DNA of 7,268 nucleotides from Leptospiraceae bacterium (lineage in GTDB: Bacteria; Spirochaetota; Leptospiria; Leptospirales; Leptonemataceae): contig JAGRNC010000122.1 in NCBI GenBank assembly GCA_020440935.1, forward strand, positions 1 to 7,268. The letters run 5' to 3'. Positions 1-5,640 of this stretch are shown here, piece by piece; position 1 is the stretch's first letter, and every line of letters starts with the position of its first letter. The position numbers and the translations under genes are program-made. The notes beneath the pieces are model-generated. The model ran no database searches and was not told where the DNA came from. It saw only the letters and a program-made list of their open reading frames with translations.

Positions 1-948
1 GTTCCTGGCATGGGAGGAACTGGCAGTCAGAGAAGCTTTCAAGACAATGCTCTGGCATTGCAGGAGATCCGAATCGTTCCTAGTTTCCTCCGCGATTCCG
101 TAGAGCCCGATACGGGCATTGAGCTATTTGGCCGACATCTGGAGCATCCAATTCTTGGAGCTCCTATGACGGGAGCTGGAACAAATCTTAAGGATGCTTT
201 GTCCGAGCGGGAGCTGGCTCTCGGAATGCTTCGAGCGTTCAGGGATGCGGGATCCATTGGCTGGGTAGGAGATGGTGCCTCGCTGGGAAAGTTTCCGACG
301 ATTCTGGATGCCCTGGAGCAAGTGGACGGCTTTGGCGTATTGATTTGTAAACCGCGGGAGGACACTGCAGAGATCCTAAGACGAATGCAGGATGCTGCCT
401 CTGCTGGCGTTGTGGCCGTGGGCCTGGACATCGATGCGGTGGCTTTCCGAACCATGCAACTGCGGGGCCAAAAAGGAATCGCCCGCGGGATGGAAGCAAT
501 AGCCGCGATTCGCGAGAAAGTCTCTATTCCATTTATACTCAAGGGAATACTGAATCCTATGGATGCCGAGCGGGCGGCCCGCGCGGGGGTCGACTACATA
601 GTGGTCTCAAACCATGGGGGCCGCGTGATGGACCAGGCTCCGGGAGCCGCGCGTGTACTGCAGGAAGTAGCCGATGCATGGAAGCAGGGTGGCGGCGCGC
701 CCGGCTCCGTACTGGCCGATGGGGGCGTTCGGTCGGGTTCGGATGCCTACAAATACCTCGCGCTGGGAGCCACTGCCGTTCTCGTTGGTCGTCCCTCGGT
801 GATTGCATTGGCGGGCGGCGGTGAACCAGCGCTGCGATTCATGGTACAATCCTATCGGCGCCAACTGGAAAACACTATGAATCTTTGCGGGAATGCAACA
901 TCGGATTCCATAGGTAGCGCCACAGTACGATATGAAGAAAAAGCCTGA
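1..948 (+). CDS. FMN-dependent alpha-hydroxy-acid dehydrogenase/oxidase, 5'-truncated by the window edge
   Basis: This is the C-terminal bulk of a TIM-barrel flavoprotein of the lactate/glycolate oxidase superfamily, which oxidises 2-hydroxy acids to 2-oxo acids using FMN. The reading frame is open from base 1 (V-P-G then the ATG at 10). In related proteins of this subfamily the 'VPGMGG' segment lies inside the protein, after a short Cys-containing N-terminal region, so the ATG at 10 is probably internal and the true start lies upstream. Counting from that ATG, visible motifs are GDG near 88-90, 'GLDIDA' near 138-143, 'FILKGIL' near 175-181, the SNHGGR motif with the catalytic-type His at 202, and the FMN-phosphate motifs 'DGGVRSG' and 'VGRP'. 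The substrate cannot be read from sequence; lactate or another short 2-hydroxy acid is possible. The gene ends 6 bases before the convergent lipB stop. Family assignment is strong, substrate unknown. Confidence 0.88.
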   Translation, partial: VPGMGGTGSQRSFQDNALALQEIRIVPSFLRDSVEPDTGIELFGRHLEHPILGAPMTGAGTNLKDALSERELALGMLRAFRDAGSIGWVGDGASLGKFPTILDALEQVDGFGVLICKPREDTAEILRRMQDAASAGVVAVGLDIDAVAFRTMQLRGQKGIARGMEAIAAIREKVSIPFILKGILNPMDAERAARAGVDYIVVSNHGGRVMDQAPGAARVLQEVADAWKQGGGAPGSVLADGGVRSGSDAYKYLALGATAVLVGRPSVIALAGGGEPALRFMVQSYRRQLENTMNLCGNATSDSIGSATVRYEEKA

Positions 949-954
949 TCTATG

Positions 955-1614
955 CTAGTTCGATTCGATCAAGCGGATATCTGAAGTGTGCGAAAGCGAC
1001 GGATCTAGAAAGGCCTGGAATCGTTTGCTCCAATGTTCGGCCAGAGTTCGGGGACTCAGTTTATCTGAGGTAATCTGAGACAGTGTGCCAGGCACAAATT
1101 GACGCAGACCGCATGCTACGATGTGCGCAAAGGTGCTGAGGTCATTGCTGACATTGATTGCAATCCCGGAGGAAGTGAAGAAGGATCGAGCTTCAATGCC
1201 AATGGCGGCAACCTTTCTCTCCCCAAAATACAACCCGGGATAATCTCTGCGCATCTCAAGAGCCACCGAACAATAGTCTTCCACAGCTTGCGCAGAGATA
1301 GAAAGCAGGGCATGGAAATAATCGGATAGAGGAATTTTCCGCCTTTTTAGATCGATGTGCGGATAAATAACAAGCTGTCCCGGTTCATGGGCTGTAAGAT
1401 CGCCACCTCGCTTTATGGGAACGAGCGGGATTCCGTTCTTTTCAAGCTCATCGGGTTGCTGGCGAAGATTCTGGGCCTTCCATTGTACGCCCCCCGTTAT
1501 GGTTGGCGGATGCTCGCAAAAGATCAACGTTTCCTGCCGTTTTGCCCGCAAGTCCGCTTGCTCTTTTTGATAATCTGCGTATTGCAGGGATTCTCTGTAT
1601 TCTTCTGGAATCAT
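955..1614 (-). CDS. lipB: octanoyl-[ACP]:protein N-octanoyltransferase (lipoate biosynthesis)
   Basis: LipB moves octanoyl groups from acyl carrier protein to a lysine of lipoyl domains (2-oxoacid dehydrogenase E2, glycine cleavage H). LipA then inserts sulfur. It acts in the cytoplasm. The 219-residue length is normal for the family. Motifs in order are 'EHPPTIT' (31-40 region, His35), RGGDLTAHEPGQ (69-80), the catalytic Lys134 in 'GERKVAAIGI', and the catalytic Cys168 in 'VACGL'. The Lys/Cys pair matches the known LipB dyad. One oddity is that the usual HG-x-A-x-N-V motif reads S149-G-I-A-I-N-V, so the conserved His is Ser. The ATG overlaps the pcm stop as ATGA (1611-1614), implying co-transcription and translational coupling. 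No Shine-Dalgarno is evident, which also fits coupling. It converges on the flavoprotein gene with 6 bases between. Confidence 0.93.
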   Translation of the reverse strand: MIPEEYRESLQYADYQKEQADLRAKRQETLIFCEHPPTITGGVQWKAQNLRQQPDELEKNGIPLVPIKRGGDLTAHEPGQLVIYPHIDLKRRKIPLSDYFHALLSISAQAVEDYCSVALEMRRDYPGLYFGERKVAAIGIEARSFFTSSGIAINVSNDLSTFAHIVACGLRQFVPGTLSQITSDKLSPRTLAEHWSKRFQAFLDPSLSHTSDIRLIESN

Positions 1615-2240
1615 GACTCAATCATTGGCACAAAGCGCACTCCAGTTAGCCGACTTCTTTCCAATTTTCCGTCCCGCCGAGTTACCAGGTAAAGATACTG
1701 CATATTGCCTCCCGCTGGCAAAACCATTTTGCCTCCTTCGGCCACCTGCTGCTCAAGATCCGCAGGATACTGTCGAAAAGCAGCGGCTGCAAGAATAGCC
1801 TGAAAGCTGGTACCTTCCATTCCACGGCTACCATCGCCGCAATGCACCGTGACATTTTCGATGCCCAGAGATGCCAGACGCAGGCGGGACTCGGCCGCCA
1901 ATTTCGGAACTCGCTCGAAGGATAGCACCGATTGGAATAGCCGAGCCAAAATGGCGCTCTGGTAGCCGCAACCCGATCCAATTTCCAGAACGGTGGTTGC
2001 GGTGGTGCCGGGATCCGGAAGAATGCAAGCGGTCATGAGCGCTACTATGTAAGGCTGGCTAATCGTTTGATCATGACCAATGGGCAGTGGACCATCATCG
2101 TAGGATCTATCTCTTAGATCTGCGGGTATGAATTCCTCGCGGGGTACCGAAAGCATGGCTTCCAGGACCCGGCTGTCTTTGATGCCGCGGGCACGGATCT
2201 GGCGTTCGACCATTGCGGCTCTCTGCTCCTGGAAGTTCAT
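1611..2240 (-). CDS. pcm: protein-L-isoaspartate O-methyltransferase family protein
   Basis: This is an S-adenosylmethionine-dependent methyltransferase of the PCMT family, which starts repair of isoaspartyl damage in aged proteins. From the ATG at 2240 it is 209 residues, close to E. coli Pcm. Seen motifs are MVERQIRARGI with 'VPREEFIP', the substrate-loop 'PIGHDQTISQPY', SAM motif I 'VLEIGSGCGYQ', 'GDGSRG', 'GGKMVLPAGG' and the terminal 'VRFVPM'. Start choice is uncertain. The frame extends to an ATG at 2294 (adding 18 residues with a CxxC), the ATG at 2240 best fits the family, and the ATG at 2213 has AGGAG/GAGAG upstream. The family's 'FDAIIVTAAP' stretch is altered: the Asp is Gln, and Thr and Pro are lost ('FQAILAAAAF'). 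It is first in the pcm-lipB pair. Family is confident; genuine isoaspartate activity is less so. Confidence 0.88.
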   Translation of the reverse strand: MNFQEQRAAMVERQIRARGIKDSRVLEAMLSVPREEFIPADLRDRSYDDGPLPIGHDQTISQPYIVALMTACILPDPGTTATTVLEIGSGCGYQSAILARLFQSVLSFERVPKLAAESRLRLASLGIENVTVHCGDGSRGMEGTSFQAILAAAAFRQYPADLEQQVAEGGKMVLPAGGNMQYLYLVTRRDGKLERSRLTGVRFVPMIES

Positions 2241-2247
2241 ACGCGAA

Positions 2248-2276
2248 AATATATGCTTGCAATGTGCGCAGGTCGA
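2248..2276 (-). promoter_or_regulatory. candidate sigma70-type promoter for pcm-lipB
   Basis: On the minus strand TCGACC (2276-2271, 4 of 6 to TTGACA) is followed by a 17-base spacer and TATATT (2253-2248, 5 of 6 to TATAAT). The predicted transcription start falls at about 2241, directly before the ATG at 2240. That would mean a leaderless message from that ATG, or initiation at the ATG at 2213, which has purine-rich AGGAG upstream. This is a consensus match by eye only. Confidence 0.35.
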
Positions 2277-2294
2277 GTCCGAAAATGGGCGCAT

Positions 2295-3029
2295 ATGCAG
2301 CGCAAGCTTTCCTTACTAATCATTGTATGTGCCAGTCTGTTTTTCGCAAACTGTTTTCAGATTCTGAACTATATCCAATTCAACGGCGATGGTAGTCTCA
2401 ATGTAGTGTGGCGATTTACGATTTCCAAGTCTCTGGCCGAACGTCCCGCTTCGGAAGAAGAACAGGGCGATGACTTTCAAACAAAGATGGAAGAGGCAAG
2501 GCAGAAGGTGCTGGCAAATCTGGGCAACAAAGTGAAAGACCTGAAAGCGGAGGTCGTGGACACCGAATACGATACAGGCATGATAATCGCATTTAAAGTT
2601 CCGGACCGAACCAAAATGCCTGCGTTGGAAGGCGGCACCGGAGATGATGAATTGCCCGCCTTTCCTATCTATGACGCCAAAACAAACACCCTCAAGGTCA
2701 CCTTCGAATCCAAAGAGAAGAAGGAAGTAGCCGAGGAGGCGACGCCAGGTGAGCCATCAGCGCCCAGCGGTGAGCCCGGTGAAAGCAGCGCCGAAGGCCA
2801 GGAAATGGACGAAATGGGTAACAAGATTGCCAAGATGGTGCTGTCATCGGCCCGTTATCAGATTCTCATCTCTGGGAAGGTGCCAGCTAAAGCCACATCC
2901 ATAGGAACAGAGACCAAAGATGTAGAGATTCTCAAGCTCGGCGATCAGTACTTAATTGATTATCCTTTTATGAGTTCCCTTACGGATGGTAGTAAGAAAG
3001 TGGATCTGGTAATTCAAATGAAGGACTGA
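2295..3029 (+). CDS. hypothetical spirochaete-type lipoprotein
   Basis: The 244-residue protein starts with a short basic segment (MQRK), a hydrophobic stretch (5-18) and a relaxed lipobox FFANC with Cys20 as the expected lipidation site, so it is exported and membrane-anchored. The frame is open further upstream (ATG at 2253), but the 2295 ATG gives a proper signal peptide. After the Cys comes NYIQFNGDGS, a pattern I associate with leptospiral lipoproteins of unknown function. Residues 53-90 look helical and charged. Residues 142-172 form a Glu/Pro/Gly/Ser-rich linker, and 173-244 form a second soluble segment. No catalytic motif is visible. It is the first gene of a plus-strand trio, one base before the next ORF, and its ATG directly abuts the longest pcm reading frame on the other strand. 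Lipoprotein nature is well supported; function is unknown. Confidence 0.82.
   Translation: MQRKLSLLIIVCASLFFANCFQILNYIQFNGDGSLNVVWRFTISKSLAERPASEEEQGDDFQTKMEEARQKVLANLGNKVKDLKAEVVDTEYDTGMIIAFKVPDRTKMPALEGGTGDDELPAFPIYDAKTNTLKVTFESKEKKEVAEEATPGEPSAPSGEPGESSAEGQEMDEMGNKIAKMVLSSARYQILISGKVPAKATSIGTETKDVEILKLGDQYLIDYPFMSSLTDGSKKVDLVIQMKD
3021..3025 (+). promoter_or_regulatory. Shine-Dalgarno site for the 3031 gene
   Basis: AAGGA lies inside the last codons of the lipoprotein gene, 5 bases before the ATG at 3031, and fixes that start. It implies translational linkage of the two genes. Confidence 0.7.
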
Positions 3030-3030
3030 T

Positions 3031-4113
3031 ATGTTCGCAGCCATGTTTCTGGATATTCTGGTTTGGCCGGAGGCGGGCACTCTTTCATTCATCGGCGCCT
3101 TTTTATTCATCGGCGCCCTTCTGCTAACATTTGCGCTCTTTCGATACGCCGCCTACAAGCGGAAACGGCGCGAAGAGACCATCGACATACTAATGCATCA
3201 TGCATATGATCGCCATGTTGCCGGTAAGGAAATCCAGCGATTTCGGGTATTTCTAAATGCTATGGAAGACAAGCACCTGGAGGATTTCAGGCAGGCTTTC
3301 AGTCATCTCCGCAAGCCACTATTTATTTATGCGCGCCATCATCCCGATAAAGATTCGGTCCGACTTTATCAGAAATTGGCCGTAGACGGTCTGGGAAGCA
3401 CCATGGACGGCCTGAAGGATGTCCATCGCGGCGAAATCGGCCTGGCAGAGATCGATTCGGCCCGCTATATCTTCTACGTGGCTGACATTGGTGAGCAGCT
3501 GGAAATTGCTCTACCTTCTTCCGCACCTCGTGTTCAGGGCAACTTACTGCGCGCCTATATGTACAGACCACAATCGGGCGGATACAAGGTCATGTTTACC
3601 ATCGATCGCAAATCGACAAACGGTCACTATTTTGGACAGATTACATCCATCGAAGAAGCGGAGGACCGCCACAGAATGGCCTTCATGGAAATCGATGGAA
3701 AGATTCGCGGATTTATCCCAGAAACCGGCATGGAGCCGGTAGGCGGCGAGGAGTTTGCATCTCAGGACCGGCTGCCAACGAATGCGGGCCCAGCGGGATC
3801 GGGGAAGGAAACCGGCGGCGAAGAGAAGAGAGAGATATTCGAGTGCAACGTTTATCTGGAGAAGATATCTGATCGGGCCGCTGTCTTTCGGGCGGATTTA
3901 GACATTATGAGCTACAACCGCTACCATCATCTCTGGGAGTTGCGCTTGACTCTGTTAAATGGAGTCGAGTTCATGAGTCGAGGAACATTCTCTCCTCTGC
4001 CTCAAGGCTACCATCGCTACTTATTTCGATTTCTGGAAACCGATCCCGCCATGATCGATGAGTTGAAGAAGGAAATTGAGGCCAATCAGCCGTTTCCGGA
4101 GAGAATGAATTAA
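3031..4113 (+). CDS. single-pass membrane protein with possible degenerate PilZ-like domains
   Basis: This 360-residue protein has one strong transmembrane segment (about 17-38) followed by a basic stretch (KRKRREE, 43-49), which places the rest in the cytoplasm. Residues 50-130 are charged and mostly helical. Residues 146-205 ('ADIGEQLEIALP' onward) and 268-350 both show alternating beta-strand patterns; the second ends in 'FRFLETDP' and a terminal helix, the way PilZ barrels often end. Residues 236-267 form a Gly/Glu-rich linker. The diagnostic PilZ residues for c-di-GMP (RxxxR and D/NxSxxG) are not evident, so any PilZ fold would be degenerate; this is inference from strand pattern only. 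The start is fixed by AAGGA 5 bases upstream. It is the middle gene of the trio. The transmembrane segment contains an 18-base tandem duplication. Confidence 0.75.
   Translation: MFAAMFLDILVWPEAGTLSFIGAFLFIGALLLTFALFRYAAYKRKRREETIDILMHHAYDRHVAGKEIQRFRVFLNAMEDKHLEDFRQAFSHLRKPLFIYARHHPDKDSVRLYQKLAVDGLGSTMDGLKDVHRGEIGLAEIDSARYIFYVADIGEQLEIALPSSAPRVQGNLLRAYMYRPQSGGYKVMFTIDRKSTNGHYFGQITSIEEAEDRHRMAFMEIDGKIRGFIPETGMEPVGGEEFASQDRLPTNAGPAGSGKETGGEEKREIFECNVYLEKISDRAAVFRADLDIMSYNRYHHLWELRLTLLNGVEFMSRGTFSPLPQGYHRYLFRFLETDPAMIDELKKEIEANQPFPERMN
3087..3122 (+). repeat. 18-bp tandem duplication within the transmembrane segment
   Basis: Two adjacent 18-base units (3087-3104 and 3105-3122) match at 16 of 18 positions, with the first 13 bases (ATTCATCGGCGCC) identical. 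They encode consecutive FIGAFL and FIGALL blocks, so six codons of the membrane helix are duplicated in frame. Confidence 0.85.
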
Positions 4114-4116
4114 TAC

Positions 4117-4707
4117 ATGGCCCTGTACATCGCTTCCAAGCATCTTCATATTCTCATTGGGTACCTTCTGGTGCTCTACGGTTTTCTTTCTATCTGGCTC
4201 GATCAAAGAATCAAGAAGACCAGGCCCATCGATGAAACGACGCGGGCGGCCCACCGCCAGTATGCGCTGGCCGTAAAAATTGCCCAGTACGTAACTCTGG
4301 TTTCGCTGCTCACAGGAATTGTTCTGCTGAATACCTACTGGAGCGCCGGTGTGGCCATTAGCTCGCTCTGGTGGGCCGTTGCGAAGGTAATTCTATTTCT
4401 GGCGCTTACTGGAATTATGGGGGCTATGGGCAGCATTCCTCTGAAACGTCGCCTGCATGCGCTGGATACCGGAAACAAAGACAATGATCTGCATGTTTCC
4501 ACGGCCAAAAAGCTGCAGAACTTCAAGCTGCTGCAGCTAATGATTCTTGTTGCGCTGGCCGCTCTGGGGCATTACAAACCAGGACTTTCGAGCGAACCGG
4601 CAAAGACGCCAGCATCCACGATACAGCAAGAAAGTCCATCCAGCCAACCGGCTCAGGAGGACCCCGGCTCCGAATCGGAAACGACCGAGCAGCCTTCGTC
4701 CAATTAG
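4117..4707 (+). CDS. four-helix integral membrane protein with low-complexity C-terminal tail
   Basis: This 196-residue protein has four predicted membrane helices (about 9-28, 53-72, 78-103, 137-152). The basic loops 'DQRIKKTR' and 'PLKRRLH' should lie inside, which gives N-out/C-out topology. Helix 1 begins with K-H-L-H, a pattern reminiscent of small four-helix families such as SirB, CopD and HemJ, but the resemblance is too weak to name it. Residues 156-196 are rich in Ser, Pro, Glu, Gln and Thr and probably form a disordered periplasmic tail. It is the last gene of the trio. It lies in the same reading frame as the preceding gene, separated by TAA and one codon (TAC). GGAGAG lies 13 bases upstream, a poor distance, so coupling with the upstream gene is likely. 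An inverted repeat follows 22 bases after the stop. Confidence 0.8.
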   Translation: MALYIASKHLHILIGYLLVLYGFLSIWLDQRIKKTRPIDETTRAAHRQYALAVKIAQYVTLVSLLTGIVLLNTYWSAGVAISSLWWAVAKVILFLALTGIMGAMGSIPLKRRLHALDTGNKDNDLHVSTAKKLQNFKLLQLMILVALAALGHYKPGLSSEPAKTPASTIQQESPSSQPAQEDPGSESETTEQPSSN

Positions 4708-4729
4708 CGTCCAGTCAAAACTGTAGAAT

Positions 4730-4755
4730 CAGCCGGCAACCCTGGTGGCCGGCTG
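4730..4755. terminator. perfect 8-bp inverted repeat between convergent genes (possible bidirectional terminator)
   Basis: CAGCCGGC and GCCGGCTG flank a 10-base loop. The hairpin lies between the ends of the plus-strand trio and the minus-strand crotonase gene. No U-tract follows on the plus strand. On the minus strand a TTTT occurs about 10 bases after the stem. A terminator role is plausible from position but the structure is not canonical. Confidence 0.4.
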
Positions 4756-4773
4756 CTCGAGAGGCGCCGCGAT

Positions 4774-5595
4774 TCAAGATTTGTAGTTTGGTCGCCTCCG
4801 CTCTTTGAAGGCAGATTGTAGCTCGCGAAAATCTTCGCTATCCAGAAAAGCAGCATTCCAGACCGCCACATATTGCAGTCCTTCCTGAGGAGTGTGGTTC
4901 TCCATATAATTTAGTTGCTCTTTAACCCCTTTAAGGACGATTCCCGGATTTGCCGCGATCTCGTGTGCATAGGCGATCGCGCCGGTATGGAGCGAGGACT
5001 GGTCCTCAAAAATCTGACTGAACAAGCCCATCTCCAGGCAGCGCTGCGCGTCGAAATCAGCGCCGGTAAAGGCCATTAATCGCGCGGCGCCCTGGCCGAC
5101 GATGGATGGCAGCCGATTGAGGCTGCACATATCGGCCACAATGGCCACTTTCGTTTCGCGGAGACTCACCGATGCATCGGCAGCGGCGAAGCGAAGATCG
5201 CATGCACAAATTAGATCGAGTGCACCCCCTATGCAATGCTTATGAACGGCGGCCACGAAAACTATATGGCTTTCCATCATCTTAATGAAACCCGATTGCA
5301 TTTGTCGAATGAGGCGAAGAAACTCCATGCGCTGATCCGCCGTAGCCCCCTTAATTATGTCGCCAAACTTCTCGCCGAATTCGTTTAGCTCCAGACCGAC
5401 AGAAAAGGATTTCTTTTTTGAGGCGATAACGGCTACTTTGATAGAGGGATCCGATTCCAGAAATTCCACAACCTCGGGAAGTTCTTTCCAGAAATCCCAG
5501 ACCATGGAGTTGCGCGGATCTGGTCCGTTAAGATAGATGATTGCAGTGCGATTTTCTGATTGTTTTTCAATTTCGAAGTAGTTGAATTGACCCAT
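4774..5595 (-). CDS. crotonase-family delta3,5-delta2,4-dienoyl-CoA isomerase
   Basis: This 273-residue protein belongs to the enoyl-CoA hydratase/isomerase fold. The oxyanion-hole elements are 'SFSVGLEL' (63-70) and 'CIGGALDL' (121-128). It carries three acidic residues at D127, E147 and D155. In rat peroxisomal dienoyl-CoA isomerase (ECH1) the catalytic Asp176, Glu196 and Asp204 have exactly the same spacing (20 and 8) and the same motif contexts, so this activity is preferred over simple hydratase. The enzyme moves double bonds in dienoyl-CoAs so that odd-position unsaturated fatty acids can be fully degraded. It is cytoplasmic. The start 'MGQFNYFEIE' is normal for the family, but the leader is pyrimidine-rich with no Shine-Dalgarno. 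It is divergent from the 5641 gene (45 bases apart) and convergent with the membrane trio. Activity is inferred from residues; the family is near certain. Confidence 0.87.
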   Translation of the reverse strand: MGQFNYFEIEKQSENRTAIIYLNGPDPRNSMVWDFWKELPEVVEFLESDPSIKVAVIASKKKSFSVGLELNEFGEKFGDIIKGATADQRMEFLRLIRQMQSGFIKMMESHIVFVAAVHKHCIGGALDLICACDLRFAAADASVSLRETKVAIVADMCSLNRLPSIVGQGAARLMAFTGADFDAQRCLEMGLFSQIFEDQSSLHTGAIAYAHEIAANPGIVLKGVKEQLNYMENHTPQEGLQYVAVWNAAFLDSEDFRELQSAFKERRRPNYKS

Positions 5596-5597
5596 AC

Positions 5598-5635
5598 GGG
5601 GAAAGGAGAGGAAGCTGATCTTGCATCAAGCTTAA
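5598..5635 (+). promoter_or_regulatory. purine tract with strong Shine-Dalgarno core and a possible 4-codon leader ORF
   Basis: A 17-base all-purine tract (5598-5614) contains AGGAGAGG (5604-5611), a strong ribosome-binding match on the plus strand. No ATG, GTG or TTG in the frame of the downstream gene lies at a usable distance. The TTG at 5621, 9 bases away, opens only TTG-CAT-CAA-GCT-TAA. Its stop ends 5 bases before the ATG at 5641. Termination-reinitiation is possible but unproven. Confidence 0.25.
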
Positions 5636-5640
5636 AAAAA

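Noticed and set aside
39..542. 167-codon open frame on the minus strand inside the flavoprotein gene
   Set aside because: It lies antisense to a gene with clear conserved motifs, and its translation is Arg/Ser/Pro-rich with no recognisable domain, typical of a shadow frame.
1357..1692. 111-codon plus-strand open frame across the lipB-pcm junction
   Set aside because: It is antisense to two well supported genes and shows no motif or independent support.
2253..2294. Upstream ATG extension of the lipoprotein gene
   Set aside because: It would add 14 charged residues before the signal peptide, push the lipobox to an atypical depth and overlap the likely pcm promoter.
3419..3742. 107-codon plus-strand frame inside the 3031 gene
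   Set aside because: It is entirely contained in a well supported gene in another frame, with no ribosome-binding site or recognisable domain.
5560..5640. TTG-started upstream extension of the 5641 gene
   Set aside because: It begins inside the divergent crotonase coding sequence, uses a TTG without a Shine-Dalgarno, and the added residues look like non-coding sequence.
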